The notes beneath the pieces were generated by a model, which saw nothing but the letters and a program-made list of their open reading frames with translations, had not been told where the DNA came from and ran no database searches. Source: Mesoterricola sediminis (lineage in GTDB: Bacteria > Acidobacteriota > Holophagae > Holophagales > Holophagaceae). From it: a stretch of DNA of 64,000 nt. Positions 18,264 to 27,900 of the stretch are shown here, piece after piece; the stretch's first letter is position 1, and each line of letters opens with the position of its first letter. The translations under genes were made by a program, and so were the position numbers. The stretch is taken from assembly GCF_030295425.1 (NCBI RefSeq), contig NZ_AP027081.1:1240001-1304000 (forward strand), written 5' to 3'.

Positions 18264-18414
18264 GGGTGGGCGCTCCTACGGAGGTGGAGGGGGAGGATTT
18301 CGATCAGGACATATCGAGATGGATTTAATCGATTCGCCGTCCGGAAGCCCCCCGAGAAATGCCGATGCGGGGCCTGACGGGACATCGGTTTTGAAGATGC
18401 CGCATTCTGCGGCC

Positions 18415-18464
18415 GCATCGTCTTCGATGCAAGAAATCGTTCCTAGTTTTTTCCGGAGAACGAT
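18415..18464. promoter_or_regulatory. paired dyads in the fadB / acyl-CoA synthetase divergent region
   Basis: Two inverted repeats lie together: GCATCG-TCTT-CGATGC (18415-18430) and ATCGTTC (18436-18442) with GAACGAT (18458-18464). A possible -10 TAGGAT (18466-18471) for the synthetase overlaps the second. The sites are well placed for a repressor controlling both directions, but the regulator is unknown. The rest of 18264-18503 holds no gene. Confidence 0.4.
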
Positions 18465-18503
18465 CTAGGATGTGCCATCCCAGTTTCGGAGGCGGTCCAT
18501 TTG

Positions 18504-20312
18504 ATGAAATCAATCGCGGAGCTGTTCTACAAAGCCCTCGAACGGGATCTGCCTGACGCCCTGGCCGCCAAATCAGGCGGCACGTATGTCCTCTATTCGC
18601 ACCGGGAGGTGCAGGCGCGGGTGGAGCGCCTCGTCCTCGCGCTGGAGCGCCGGGGCCTGGCGGCGGGGGACCGGATCGCGATCCTCTCGGAGAACCGCCC
18701 CGAGTGGGCCATGGCGGACTATGCCTGCGCGATCCTGGGCATCGTCACGGCCCCGGTGTACCCGACCCTCAATCCGGTCTCGACCGAATACATCCTCCGC
18801 CACAGCGGCGCGCGCGTGGTGTTCTGCTCCACGGCGGCCCAGCTCGCCAAGGTCGCCGAGGTGTGGCACCGCCTCCCCCTCCTCGAGGCCGCCGTGCTCA
18901 TGGAGGGCGTCCCCGAGCCGTTCCCCGGCCGCGCCGTCCTGGCGTGGGAGGAACTGCAGGCGGAAGGCGCGGCCCGGGAGGCGGACCGGCCCCGAGTGCG
19001 GGCCCTGGCCGCGGAGCGGGACCCCGGCCAGCTCCTGACCCTCATCTACACCTCCGGCACGACGGGGGAGCCCAAGGGCGCCATGCTCACCCACGGCAAC
19101 CTGGTCTCCAACATCCTGGCGGCGCTGGAGGTGCTCCAGATCGGCCCCGGCCGGCGCTGCCTCAGCTTCCTGCCCCTCTCGCACATCTTCGAGCGCATGG
19201 GCGGGCACTACACCATGTTCCACTGCGGCGTCTCCATCTACTACGTGGACAACCTGGAGAACCTCCCGGCCGCGTTCCTGGAGGTGCGTCCCCAGGTGCT
19301 GATGGCCGTCCCCCGGGTCTACGAGAAGGTGTACGCGCGCATCCGCGAGACGGTGTCGGCCTCCAGCCCCGTCCGCCGCCGGATCTTCGCGCTGGCCCTG
19401 GAGGCGGGCCGGCGCATGGCGGCCCACCGGTACCGCGGCTCGCGGCCGGGACCCGTCCTGGCCCTCCTCTACGGGCTCGCGGACCGCATCGTGTTCGCCA
19501 AGGTGCGGGAGCGCCTCGGCGGGCGCCTGGAGCTCTCCGCCTCCGGCGGCGCCCCCCTCGCGCCCCAGGTCATGGAGTTCTTCTGGGCCGCCGGGGTCCC
19601 CATCTTCGAGGGCTACGGGCTGTCCGAGACGGCCCCCATCCTGACCCTCACGCGGCGGAACGAGGTGAGGCCCGGCTACGTCGGCAGGCCCCTCCTGGAG
19701 ACCTGGCGCGGGGCGCCCTTCCTCAAGCTGGCCGAGGACGGCGAGATCCTCTGCCAGGGCCCGAACGTGACGATGGGCTACTGGGACGACCCCTTCGCCA
19801 CGAGCCAGGCCTTCGACGCCGACGGCTACTTCCGCACCGGCGACATCGGCACCCTGGACGAGCTGGGGCGCCTCCGCATCACCGACCGCAAGAAGGAGCT
19901 CCTCGTCACCTCCGGCGGCAAGAACGTCGCCCCCCAGCCCCTGGAGCGCCGGCTGGCCATGGACAAGTACATCGCCCAGGCCGTGGTGGTCGGCGACCGG
20001 CGGAACTTCCTCGCCGCTGTCGTCGTCGCCAACATGGCCAACCTGAGGCGCTGGGCCGAGAAGGCCGGGATCCCCTACGCCTCCGACGCGGAACTCGCCG
20101 CGCGCCCGGAGGCCGTGGCCAAGGTCATGGCCCGCATCGAGCGCATCAACGAGGGCCTCTCCAAGTACGAGCGCATCCGCCGCATCGTCCTCACCCACGA
20201 GGAGATGACCCTGGAATCCGGGCTCCTCACGCCCTCCCTCAAGGTCAAGCGCAAGGCGGTGATGGAGCGGTACGGGGAGCGCATCGAGGCCCTGTACGAA
20301 GGCTCCAGCTAG
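18504..20312 (+). CDS. long-chain acyl-CoA synthetase (AMP-forming)
   Basis: The 602-residue ANL enzyme activates fatty acids with ATP and CoA. It shows the P-loop LIYTSGTTGEPKGAMLTHGN, the A5 region FEGYGLSETAPILT, and A7-A8 in YFRTGDIGTLDELGRLRITD and RKKELLVTSGGKNV (FACS signature). The ATG at 18504 is preceded by an in-frame TTG at 18501, which is better spaced from the GGAGG at 18488-18492; either could be used. It is divergent from fadB and is probably the entry step of the pathway. A second synthetase at 36527 is a clear paralogue; both end in Ser-Ser before TAG. Confidence 0.93.
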   Translation: MKSIAELFYKALERDLPDALAAKSGGTYVLYSHREVQARVERLVLALERRGLAAGDRIAILSENRPEWAMADYACAILGIVTAPVYPTLNPVSTEYILRHSGARVVFCSTAAQLAKVAEVWHRLPLLEAAVLMEGVPEPFPGRAVLAWEELQAEGAAREADRPRVRALAAERDPGQLLTLIYTSGTTGEPKGAMLTHGNLVSNILAALEVLQIGPGRRCLSFLPLSHIFERMGGHYTMFHCGVSIYYVDNLENLPAAFLEVRPQVLMAVPRVYEKVYARIRETVSASSPVRRRIFALALEAGRRMAAHRYRGSRPGPVLALLYGLADRIVFAKVRERLGGRLELSASGGAPLAPQVMEFFWAAGVPIFEGYGLSETAPILTLTRRNEVRPGYVGRPLLETWRGAPFLKLAEDGEILCQGPNVTMGYWDDPFATSQAFDADGYFRTGDIGTLDELGRLRITDRKKELLVTSGGKNVAPQPLERRLAMDKYIAQAVVVGDRRNFLAAVVVANMANLRRWAEKAGIPYASDAELAARPEAVAKVMARIERINEGLSKYERIRRIVLTHEEMTLESGLLTPSLKVKRKAVMERYGERIEALYEGSS

Positions 20313-20363
20313 ACATCATGGATTGGCCCCTCGTTCATTGCGGGGTCTGCACATGATGTCTAG
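20309..20363 (+). terminator. hairpin after the acyl-CoA synthetase, split from hypD by IS copy 2
   Basis: CTAGACATCATG (20309-20320) and CATGATGTCTAG (20352-20363) are perfect 12-bp complements with a CCCC/GGGG inner pairing in the loop. The left arm contains the synthetase stop codon. The right arm ends in the CTAG used as the insertion target of IS copy 2, and the hypD stop codon lies in the other copy of that CTAG. Before insertion this was a shared terminator between convergent genes. Confidence 0.65.
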
Positions 20364-20451
20364 GCTGTGTTCGGAATCTATAGATTAGATAAATAGTTAA
20401 CTTGTACTCATACGTAAAGGCTCGTACACCACGAATTTTCCTGGGGTAACG

Positions 20452-21206
20452 ATGCCGAGACGTTTCCTGACCGATGCCATGTGGGCAAAGCTTGAACCGC
20501 TCCTTCCGCCAGAGCGTGGAGGGATGGGGCGATCCCGTCACCCCAACCGTCCCATGGTGGAGGCGATCCTGTGGAGGCACAGGACTGGGGCGCCGTGGAG
20601 GGACCTGCCGGAGGAATTTGGACCTTGGACAAGCGTGTACACGCGATTTGAGGCCTGGACCAAGCGCGGCGTGTGGCAAAGGATCCTGGAGTTCCTGCGC
20701 AAGGAAGCCGACCTGGAGTGGGTCATGCTGGATGGCACCATCCTTCGCGCTCATCAACCTTCAGCAGGCAAAAGGGGGGGCTCTGGAACCAGGCGCTCGG
20801 ACGATCTCGGGGTGGATGCTCGACCAAGATCCATTTGATCTGCGATGCCCACGGTAATCCTTTGGATTTCCTGGTCACTCCGGGGCAAGCCCATGAAAGC
20901 CGGTCTGCTGAAGGATTGCTGTGCGGTTGGCAGGCAGAGTACGTGTCCGGAGATCGGGCCTACGATGGGAACCCGGTAAGGAAGGCGATCGAGGCCATGG
21001 GTGCGACAGCCGTCATCCCACCTCATCCCCGGCGCAAGAATCCGGCGGCCTGGGACTCACACCTATACAAGGCCCGCCATGCCATCGAGCATGGGTTCGC
21101 CAAGCTCAAACAGTTCAGGGCGCTGGCCACCAGGTTCGACAAAACGGCGCGAAGTTTCTCAGCCCAGGTGGCTTTGGCCTGCATCGTGATCTGGCTGAGG
21201 CTATGA
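20452..21206 (+). CDS. IS5-family DDE transposase of copy 2, -1 frameshift
   Basis: OrfA 20452-20838 and OrfB up to 21206 are joined by a -1 slip on the A4G7 run at 20770-20780. The DDE residues lie in MLDGTILRAHQ, GDRAYDG and AIEHGFAKLKQ. Compared with copy 1 it has Arg at position 4 and Ser for Phe just before GDRAYDG. Both reading frames are otherwise open, so the enzyme is likely active. Its promoter lies in the AT-rich 20370-20450 leader. Confidence 0.9.
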
Positions 21207-21239
21207 GCGGAGGGTGACAAGCGTTCCGGATCCTCATTG

Positions 21240-21577
21240 ATCCTATGAAACGCGGAGGCGCGGAGGATCTCGCAGAGGGTCGCGGAGGAAAGCGCTCCTG
21301 GAACCTGCCACCTCCCAATGACACGTCCCAACGGGAGGCGTGATGGGAAGGCATTGGGGAGAGGTCGACGGGGAGGAACATCCGCACAAGGAGATCACCC
21401 AGGCCATCATCGGGGAGGCCATCGAGATCCAGAAGGCTCTGGGGCACGGACTCCTGGAAGATCCCTACAAGGTCTGTCTGGCGCACTCCCTGAGACTGGC
21501 CGGCCATAAGGTGAAGCGGGAGGTTTTCCTGGATATCGGAGCCAGCGAGATCCTCCGCGCCTCCGCGTTCCAATAGG
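21240..21577. repeat. inverted-repeat-bounded cassette inside IS copy 2
   Basis: A perfect 24-bp inverted repeat (21250-21273 against 21545-21568, outer word ACGCGGAGGCGCGGAGG) bounds the GxxExxY fragment. ATCCTAT on both outer sides extends the symmetry imperfectly. Copy 1 keeps one arm of the repeat and none of the gene. The structure is that of a small non-autonomous element or a stem-loop-bounded cassette. Confidence 0.7.
21343..21576 (+). pseudogene. truncated GxxExxY (PDDEXK_3-type) protein
   Basis: The 77-residue frame carries KEITQAIIGEAIEIQKALG and GHGLLEDPYKVCLAHSLRL, matching GxxExxY-family proteins including the name motif GLLEDPY. Family members are about 120-140 residues. Here similarity stops after REVFLDIG, before the Tyr-x-x-Asp and Glu-x-Lys segments that complete the predicted nuclease core, and the frame runs into the inverted repeat (EILRASAFQ). 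It therefore looks like an internally truncated remnant. GGGAGG at 21332-21338 precedes the start, and an in-frame GTG lies at 21340. It sits inside an IS, between transposase and distal end. Confidence 0.65.
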
Positions 21578-21692
21578 ATGCTGCGAATGCGCGGCGCCAT
21601 CAGGCACTGCAGCACAGACTCACTATTCCAGCTCCTCCATGCTCCGGCACGGATGGGTATTAGCCATTACTATCCTAGATTACGAACACACC

Positions 21693-24053
21693 CTAGTCGA
21701 AGGACTGGTGCTCCGTGCGGCGGATGATCTCCTCCTGGAGCTCGGGGCTGAGGTCGCAGAAGTAGTCGGAATAGCCGGCGACCCGGACGATGAGGTCCCG
21801 GTGGCGGCCGGGGTCGCGCTGGGCTTCGCGGAGCTTCTCGGCGGTGACTACGTTGAACTGGACGTGGTGGCCGTCCATCTTGAAGTAGGCGCGGACGAGG
21901 TGGTGGAGGCGGTCGATGCCCGCGTCCCCGGCCAGGAGGGTGGGGGAGAATTTCATGTTCAGGAGGGTGCCGCCCGTCTTCACGTGGTCCATCTTCCCCG
22001 CGGAGCGGAGCACGGCCGTCGGGCCCCTGCGGTCCGCGCCCTGGACGGGGGAGATGCCCTCGGACAGGGGTTCCCCGGCGCGGCGCCCGTCGGCGGAGGC
22101 CAGGCACACGGAGCCGAAGTAGACGTGGCACGTGGTCGGCAGCATCTCCAGGCGGTAGGCGCCGCCCTTGCCGTTGGGCCTGCCGTCGATGGCCTCGAAG
22201 AGGAAGCGGAAGACCCGGACCATGAGCTCGTCGGCGGCCGGATCATCATTGCCGTACTTCGGCGCCCGGTTGGCCAGGCGCAGGCGGAGGGGCTCCTGGT
22301 CCCGGAAGTCGGCATCGAGGGCGGCCACGAAGGCGGGCAGGTCGAGGCCCTTGGCCAGGACCTCCGACTGGAGGGCGGCCAGGGCGTCCGTGAGGCTCCC
22401 GATCCCCACGGCCTGGATGAAGGTGTTGTTGTAGCGGGCGCCGCCCGCGTTGTAGTCCCGGCCCGTGAGGATGCAGTCGTCGGTGAGGACGGACAGGAAG
22501 GGGGCCGGCATCCGGGTGGCATAGAGGCGCTCGATGACCTGGTTGCCCCGGATCTTGATGTCCAGGAAGTGGCGGGTCTGGGCCTCGAAGGCGCGGAGGA
22601 TGTCGTCGAGGGTCCGCAGATCCGCGGCGGCGCCGGTGCGGGGGCCGAGCTGCTCCCCGGTGCGGGGATCCAGCCCGTCGTGGAGGGCCAGTTCCAGCAT
22701 CTTGGGCAGGTTGAAGTAGCCCGTGAGGATGTAGGCCTCCTTGCCGAAGGCGCCCACCTCGACGCAGCCCGAGCAGCCGCCGGCCCTGGCGTCCTCCAGG
22801 GCCTTGCCCTGGCGGAGCTGCTCCTCGACCACGGAATCGGCGTTGAAGAGGGAGGGGAAGCCGTAGCCGTTCCGGATGACCCGCAGGGCGTGCTTCAGCA
22901 CGGCGTCGGGGGTCTTGCGGGAGACCTGCACGTTGCTGCTGGGCTGGAGGAGGTGCATCTCGTCGATGACGTCCAGGAGCAGGTCCGTCACCTCGTTGCT
23001 GCCGTCGCTGCCGTCCGGGAGGAGGCCGGCGAGGTTGATGTTGGCGAAGTCCGTGTAGGTGCCGCTCTCGGCCGCGGTCACGCCCACCTTGGGCGGGGCG
23101 GTGTGGTTGTTGAACTTGACGAAGAAGCACTCCAGCAGCTCCCGGGCGGATTCCCGGGTGAGGGTCCCCGCGCGGAGGCCGGCGCGGTAGAAGGGGAGCA
23201 GGTGCTGGTCCAGGTGGCCGGGGCTGAAGGCGTCCCAGCCGTTGAGCTCGGTGATCACCGCCAGGTGGCAGAACCAGTAGTAATGCAGGGCCTCCTGGAA
23301 GTCACGGGGGGCCTCCGCGGGCACCCGCCGGCAGACCCGGGCGAGGGTCTCCAGCTCCCCGCGCCGGACCGGGTCCGCGCAGGCCGCGGCCTGGCGCTCC
23401 GCCTCCTCCGCGTGGCGCTCGGCCAGCAGGATGAGGGCATCGCAGGAGATGTGCATGGCCTCGAGCTCGGCGCGCTTGTCCACCGCCTCCGGATCCCCGG
23501 CGTAGTCCAGGCGGGCCAGGCTGGCGCGGATATCGGCCTGGAAGTCCCGCAGGCCCTTGCCGTAGATCTTCCCGTCGAGGACGGTGTGCCCCGGGGCACG
23601 CTGCTCCATGAACTCCGTGAACACGCCGGCGGCGTAGGCGGCGTGCCATTCGGCGGGCAGGACCTCGAAGATCTGGTCCCGGAGGCTCCGGCCCCGCCAA
23701 TAGGGGATCACCTCCCGCTCGTAGGCCTCGATCATGGCCGGGTCGACCTTGTAGCTGGTCTTCGGGCGGACGTCGAGGATCCGCAGGTCCTCCGCGGAAT
23801 GGCAGGTCAGCTCGGGGAAGGTGGGAACGGCCTTGGGCCGGGGACCCCGCTCCCCGACGATGAGCTCGCCCTCGCCGATCCAGACCGCCTTGTGGCGGCA
23901 GAGGTGCTCGAAGCAGCGGGCGCGGAGGACCGGGACCGGGTGGCGGCCCAGGTGCTCGCGGTGGAAGGCCGTGACAAGCAGGGCGCGCTCCGGGGTGAGG
24001 GCGGGGACGGCGTCCAGGCTCTCCTGGCGCAGGCGGGCGGTTCGTTCGTTCAT
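21693..24053 (-). CDS. hypD: glycyl radical enzyme, HypD (trans-4-hydroxyproline dehydratase)-like
   Basis: The 786-residue enzyme has the thiyl-radical loop GGCSGCVEVGAFGKEAY and the glycyl-radical loop DLIVRVAGYSDYF (Gly about 760). Stretches such as FTEFMEQRAPGHTV, GTYTDFANIN, LPTTCHVYFG and MDHVKTGGTLLN agree with the HypD/PflD group, which dehydrates trans-4-hydroxy-L-proline to pyrroline-5-carboxylate, and length is right (about 789). Annotation as pyruvate formate-lyase would be wrong: the PFL double-Cys catalytic pair is absent. The ATG at 24053 overlaps the activase stop (ATGA). Its stop codon sits in the CTAG where IS copy 2 inserted and is preserved. Oxygen-sensitive chemistry implies anaerobic use. 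A usual partner, proC, is not adjacent. Confidence 0.78.
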   Translation of the reverse strand: MNERTARLRQESLDAVPALTPERALLVTAFHREHLGRHPVPVLRARCFEHLCRHKAVWIGEGELIVGERGPRPKAVPTFPELTCHSAEDLRILDVRPKTSYKVDPAMIEAYEREVIPYWRGRSLRDQIFEVLPAEWHAAYAAGVFTEFMEQRAPGHTVLDGKIYGKGLRDFQADIRASLARLDYAGDPEAVDKRAELEAMHISCDALILLAERHAEEAERQAAACADPVRRGELETLARVCRRVPAEAPRDFQEALHYYWFCHLAVITELNGWDAFSPGHLDQHLLPFYRAGLRAGTLTRESARELLECFFVKFNNHTAPPKVGVTAAESGTYTDFANINLAGLLPDGSDGSNEVTDLLLDVIDEMHLLQPSSNVQVSRKTPDAVLKHALRVIRNGYGFPSLFNADSVVEEQLRQGKALEDARAGGCSGCVEVGAFGKEAYILTGYFNLPKMLELALHDGLDPRTGEQLGPRTGAAADLRTLDDILRAFEAQTRHFLDIKIRGNQVIERLYATRMPAPFLSVLTDDCILTGRDYNAGGARYNNTFIQAVGIGSLTDALAALQSEVLAKGLDLPAFVAALDADFRDQEPLRLRLANRAPKYGNDDPAADELMVRVFRFLFEAIDGRPNGKGGAYRLEMLPTTCHVYFGSVCLASADGRRAGEPLSEGISPVQGADRRGPTAVLRSAGKMDHVKTGGTLLNMKFSPTLLAGDAGIDRLHHLVRAYFKMDGHHVQFNVVTAEKLREAQRDPGRHRDLIVRVAGYSDYFCDLSPELQEEIIRRTEHQSFD

Positions 24054-24907
24054 GGGTTCACTCCGGCAGGGATGCCGCGGGATCGGAAGTGGCCGGCGAT
24101 GTCCTCCACCCGGGCCGGGTCGGGGGGCCTGAGGGCGTCCAGGAGGTAGGTGCGGCCCAGGCGCCGGAACTTGGCGGCGCCCGTGCCGTGGTAGGGCAGC
24201 AGGTCGAGCCCCTCGATCCCGGGGAGGGAGGCCACGAACCGGGCCGTGGCCTCGATGTTCGCGTCGCCGTCGTTCACCCCGGGCACCAGGGGGATGCGGA
24301 TCCGCACGTGCCGGTGGGCCCGGGTGAGGGCCTCCAGGTTGGCGAGGATGGGGCCGTTGCCCGCGCCGGTCCACTTCCGGTGCTCCCCGTCGTCCATGTG
24401 CTTGAGGTCGAACAGCACCAGGTCGGCCTCCGCCGCCGCCCGGGCCAGGTCCTGCCAGGGCGCGAGGCCGCAGGTGTCCAGGGCCGTGTGCACGCCCCGG
24501 GCCCGCAGGGCGCCCAGGAGGTCCGCCGTGAACCCCGCCTGGAGCAGGGGTTCGCCCCCGGACAGGGTGGCGCCGCCGCCGGACTGGTCGAAGAAGATGC
24601 GGTCCCGCAGGACCTCCTCCACGACCTCGTCCACGGTCAGGTCCCGGCCCAGCAGGGCCCGGGCCTCGGTGGGGCAGGCCCCGGCGGCGCCCGCCAGGTC
24701 CCCGGCCTCGACGGCCTCCCCGCAGGCGCCGCAGCCCACGCAGCGGGCCTCGTTGCGGACGAGGACGGGCTCCGGATCCTGGCTCTCGGGGTTGTGGCAC
24801 CAGGCGCAGTCCAGGGGACAGCCCTTCAGGAAGACGGTCGTCCGGAGGCCGGGGCCGTCATGGAGGGAATAGCGCTGGATATGGAGGATCCTGCCTGGGG
24901 CACCCAT
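24050..24907 (-). CDS. glycyl-radical-enzyme activating enzyme (radical SAM)
   Basis: The 285-residue radical-SAM enzyme has Cys30-x3-Cys34-x2-Cys37 in LKGCPLDCAWCHNPESQ, a ferredoxin-like insert (CVGCGACGEAV...CPTEA) and the GGEPLLQ SAM motif. It abstracts the Gly hydrogen of the enzyme encoded immediately downstream, with which it overlaps by 4 bp. The inserted cluster region has four Cys, enough for one auxiliary 4Fe-4S cluster. It lies 25 bp downstream of the tricorn protease gene on the same strand. Confidence 0.9.
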   Translation of the reverse strand: MGAPGRILHIQRYSLHDGPGLRTTVFLKGCPLDCAWCHNPESQDPEPVLVRNEARCVGCGACGEAVEAGDLAGAAGACPTEARALLGRDLTVDEVVEEVLRDRIFFDQSGGGATLSGGEPLLQAGFTADLLGALRARGVHTALDTCGLAPWQDLARAAAEADLVLFDLKHMDDGEHRKWTGAGNGPILANLEALTRAHRHVRIRIPLVPGVNDGDANIEATARFVASLPGIEGLDLLPYHGTGAAKFRRLGRTYLLDALRPPDPARVEDIAGHFRSRGIPAGVNP

Positions 24908-24932
24908 GGGAGGGATTGTACCATCCGGCCGG

Positions 24933-27900
24933 TCAGCGGACGGGGTAGGGGGGCCGGGCGGGGAAGGCGGGGGTGGGGTTCTCCTTGAGCTGTTTCAGGA
25001 GGGTCTCCACCCCGGTCTCCAATTGACGGTCGTGGCCCGCCATCCAGGTGGCGGGGTCGTTCTCCACGCGGATATCGGGCTCGGCACCGTGGTTCTCGAT
25101 CCACCAGGTCCCCTCGCGGCCGTAGAAGGCGTTGTTGGGCTGGTTGACGGACCCGCCGTCGAGGGTGGGCTGGGCGTTGACGATCCCCACCAGGCCGCCC
25201 CAGCTGGGGACGCCGACGAGGGTGCCCAGGTTGCGGGCCTTGACGTGGGCCAGGAAGGCCTCGCCGTCGCTGCCGTTCAGCTCGTTGCTGAGGAAGACGT
25301 AGCGCCCGTCGGACGCGGTGTTGGGGTAGCGGAAGGGGTTCATGCCCTGGAGGACGTTGAAGCCCACCTGGCGGTTCTCGAGCCTGGAGACGAGGAAGTA
25401 CTCCGTCCAGCCGCCCCCGTTGCCGCGCACGTCCACCACGATGCCCTTCCGGTACCTGAAGGCCCGCCAGTACTTGTCGAACTGGCCGATGTTGGGGCCC
25501 GCCATGGCGGTGATGTGCATGTAGCCCAGCTGGCCGCCGCTGAGGCGCTCCACGGTCTCGATGTTGCCGGCCACCCACGCCGCGTACCGGAGGTCCATGT
25601 CCTGGGGCACCGTCTCCACCTCCAGGACCCGCGCGCCCTCGAGGGAGGGCCTGGTGTTGACGGAGATGCGGACCTTCTGGCCGCGCGTAGCCTGGAGGCG
25701 CCGGTAGACGGCCTCGGGCGCCTTCAGGGGCTCGCCGTCGATGGCCACGAGGTAGTCTCCCTCCTTCGCCTTGCCCGTCAGGGGACCCTTGAGCTCCGGC
25801 GCGTAGGGGGTGGGGCCGTAGACCTTCTCGAAGCGGTAGAAGCCCTCGGGGCCGGCCTTGAGGTCGGCGCCCAGGAGCCCCGCGGTCTTCACGGGGGCCG
25901 GGGCCTGCTGCGGGCCCTGGTCGCCCCCGCCCACGTAGGTGTGGCTCACGCACAGCTCGCCCACGAGCTGGGAGAGGAGCCAGTTCACGTCGGCGCGGCT
26001 CGTGGCCTGGGGCAGCCAGGAGCGGAAGCCCTCGCCCACGGCCTTCCAGTCCTTCCCGTGCATGTTCACGTCGTAGAAGAAGTCGCGGTACCAGCGCCAG
26101 GTGTCGCTGAAGATCTGGTTCCACTCCTGCTTCGGGTCCACGGTCACCGTGAGCCGGTCCAGGTCCACGCGTGCGGGGAGGTTGCGCGAGGCCAGGACCT
26201 GCTGGAGCCCGCCGGCGTGGAGCGCGTCGGGCCTCCTCGCCCAGAAGGCGGTGCCGCCGGGGTCCAGGCCCCATTCGGACACGGGCTCGGGCAGGGTCAC
26301 TTCGGCCTTGGCCCCCTTCTCCAGGAAATGGACGGTCCACTTGGCCTGGCCCCGGGGCCGGTAGACCTCCTCGACCACGCTGTCGTCCCAGCCCTCGACG
26401 GAGGACCAGCCCACCACGCCCTTGCCGGCCTGGAGGTGGAAGAGGTTCCCGGGCTTCGCGGCGAGGCGGGTGACCCGGCCCGCCAGCCCCTCCAGGTCGA
26501 TGCGGAAGGGGCCGTCGGAGGTCTCGTCCTTGCGCAGCTGGACGGCCATGACGGAGGTGGGCGCCTGCTCGATGGCGTTGGCTTCGCCCGGATCCAGCCG
26601 GATCTGGAAGTTGTTGTAGGAAAGGAAGTAGAGGGTCGTCCCATCCTGGTCGAAGCGCGGATTGAGGGCGTCGAAGAACCCGTCGGTGACCGGCGACTTC
26701 TTCCCGGTCTTCACGTTGTGCAGCCAGACGCGGGCGTTGCGGTTGTCCTCCACCAGGGTGTAGGCGATCCAGGCCGAATCCGGGGACCAGGCGTAGTCCG
26801 CCGTCTCCCAGGTGAATTCGTCGTTCTTGAGGTTGCGGCTGGTGGCGATGACCTCCCCCTTGCCGCTGGCCACGTCCACCAGGTGGAGGGCGAAGGTCTT
26901 GTCGCCGAAGAGGAGCTTCGTGCCGTCGGGGCTCCACGCCAGGTGGTACACCGTGGTGGCCAGGCCCGTGGGGATGCGGCGGGCGGGGCCCCCCTCCGCG
27001 GGGCGCACGTACAGGTCGTATTCCCCGCTCTCGTCGGAGAAGTAGGCCACCTGCTTCCCGTCGGGGGACACGGCCGGGAAGCGCTCCCGGACCCCGGAGG
27101 TGCGGGTGAGGTTCCGCGCGGGGGCGTCGGCCTCCACGGGGAGGACGAAGAGGTCGCCGCGGGCCTCCACCACGAACCGCTTCCCGCCCGGGGCGAGGCT
27201 CACGTGCTGGAGGGTGTCCTTGGCGTTCACGGTGCGGGGCAGGGTCCGCACGAGGTCCGAGGGGGCGGTGATGTCCAGGCGGCGCTCGGCGCCCGTGGCC
27301 AGGTCCAGCACATGGAGCTGCCCGGCCTGGCTGAACACGACGCGGCGGCCGTCGGTGGAGGGCCACTGCACGTCGTAGTCGGTGAAGGAGGTGAGGGCCG
27401 CCGCGCCGCCCGTGGCGAGGTCCAGCCGGTAGAGGTTGGAGACGCCGCGGTCCCCGCGGTCGCTCACGAAGAGGGCCCCGCCTTCGGCGGTCCACATGGG
27501 ATGCGCATTCTTGCCCACGTAGGGCGTCACGCGCCGGTGCGTGCCGGCCTTGAGGTCGGCGAGCCAGATCTCGGGATGCTGGCCGCCCTTGTACCGCTTC
27601 CAGTAGTACTCCTCCTGGCCCTTGGGGTTGTACAGGATGCGCCCGCCGTCGGGGCTGTAGGCGGCCTGGGCGGCGATGCCCAGGGGCAGCGCCTCGGGTT
27701 CGCTGCCCTCCAGGTCCACGGCCCACACTTGGCTCACCGGCCGGCTTTCGCTGCGGGCGGCCATGCTGAACAGGACCTTTCGCCCATCCGGGCTCCAGCC
27801 CCGCACCTGGCATGCGCCGCGCCAAGTGAGCCGGCGGGGCGTGCCGCCCTGGGCGGGCATGACGTACACATTCTGCCCCCCGTCGTACCCCGCGCTGAAG

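Larger units (their letters stand above)
20364..21692 (+). mobile_element. IS5-family insertion sequence, copy 2, with 310-bp extra segment
   Basis: This 1329-bp element is flanked by CTAG (20360-20363 and 21693-21696), with the same terminal repeats as copy 1. The transposase half matches copy 1 almost base for base. It is exactly 310 bp longer, the extra DNA lying between GATCCT at 21239 and GATCCT at 21549, and it contains the GxxExxY fragment and its flanking inverted repeats. Either copy 1 lost this DNA by deletion between the short GATCCT repeats, or copy 2 gained it. Confidence 0.93.

Noticed and set aside
21693-24053. Annotation as pyruvate formate-lyase
   Set aside because: The Cys-Cys catalytic pair of PFL is absent; SGCVE and surrounding segments fit the HypD group.
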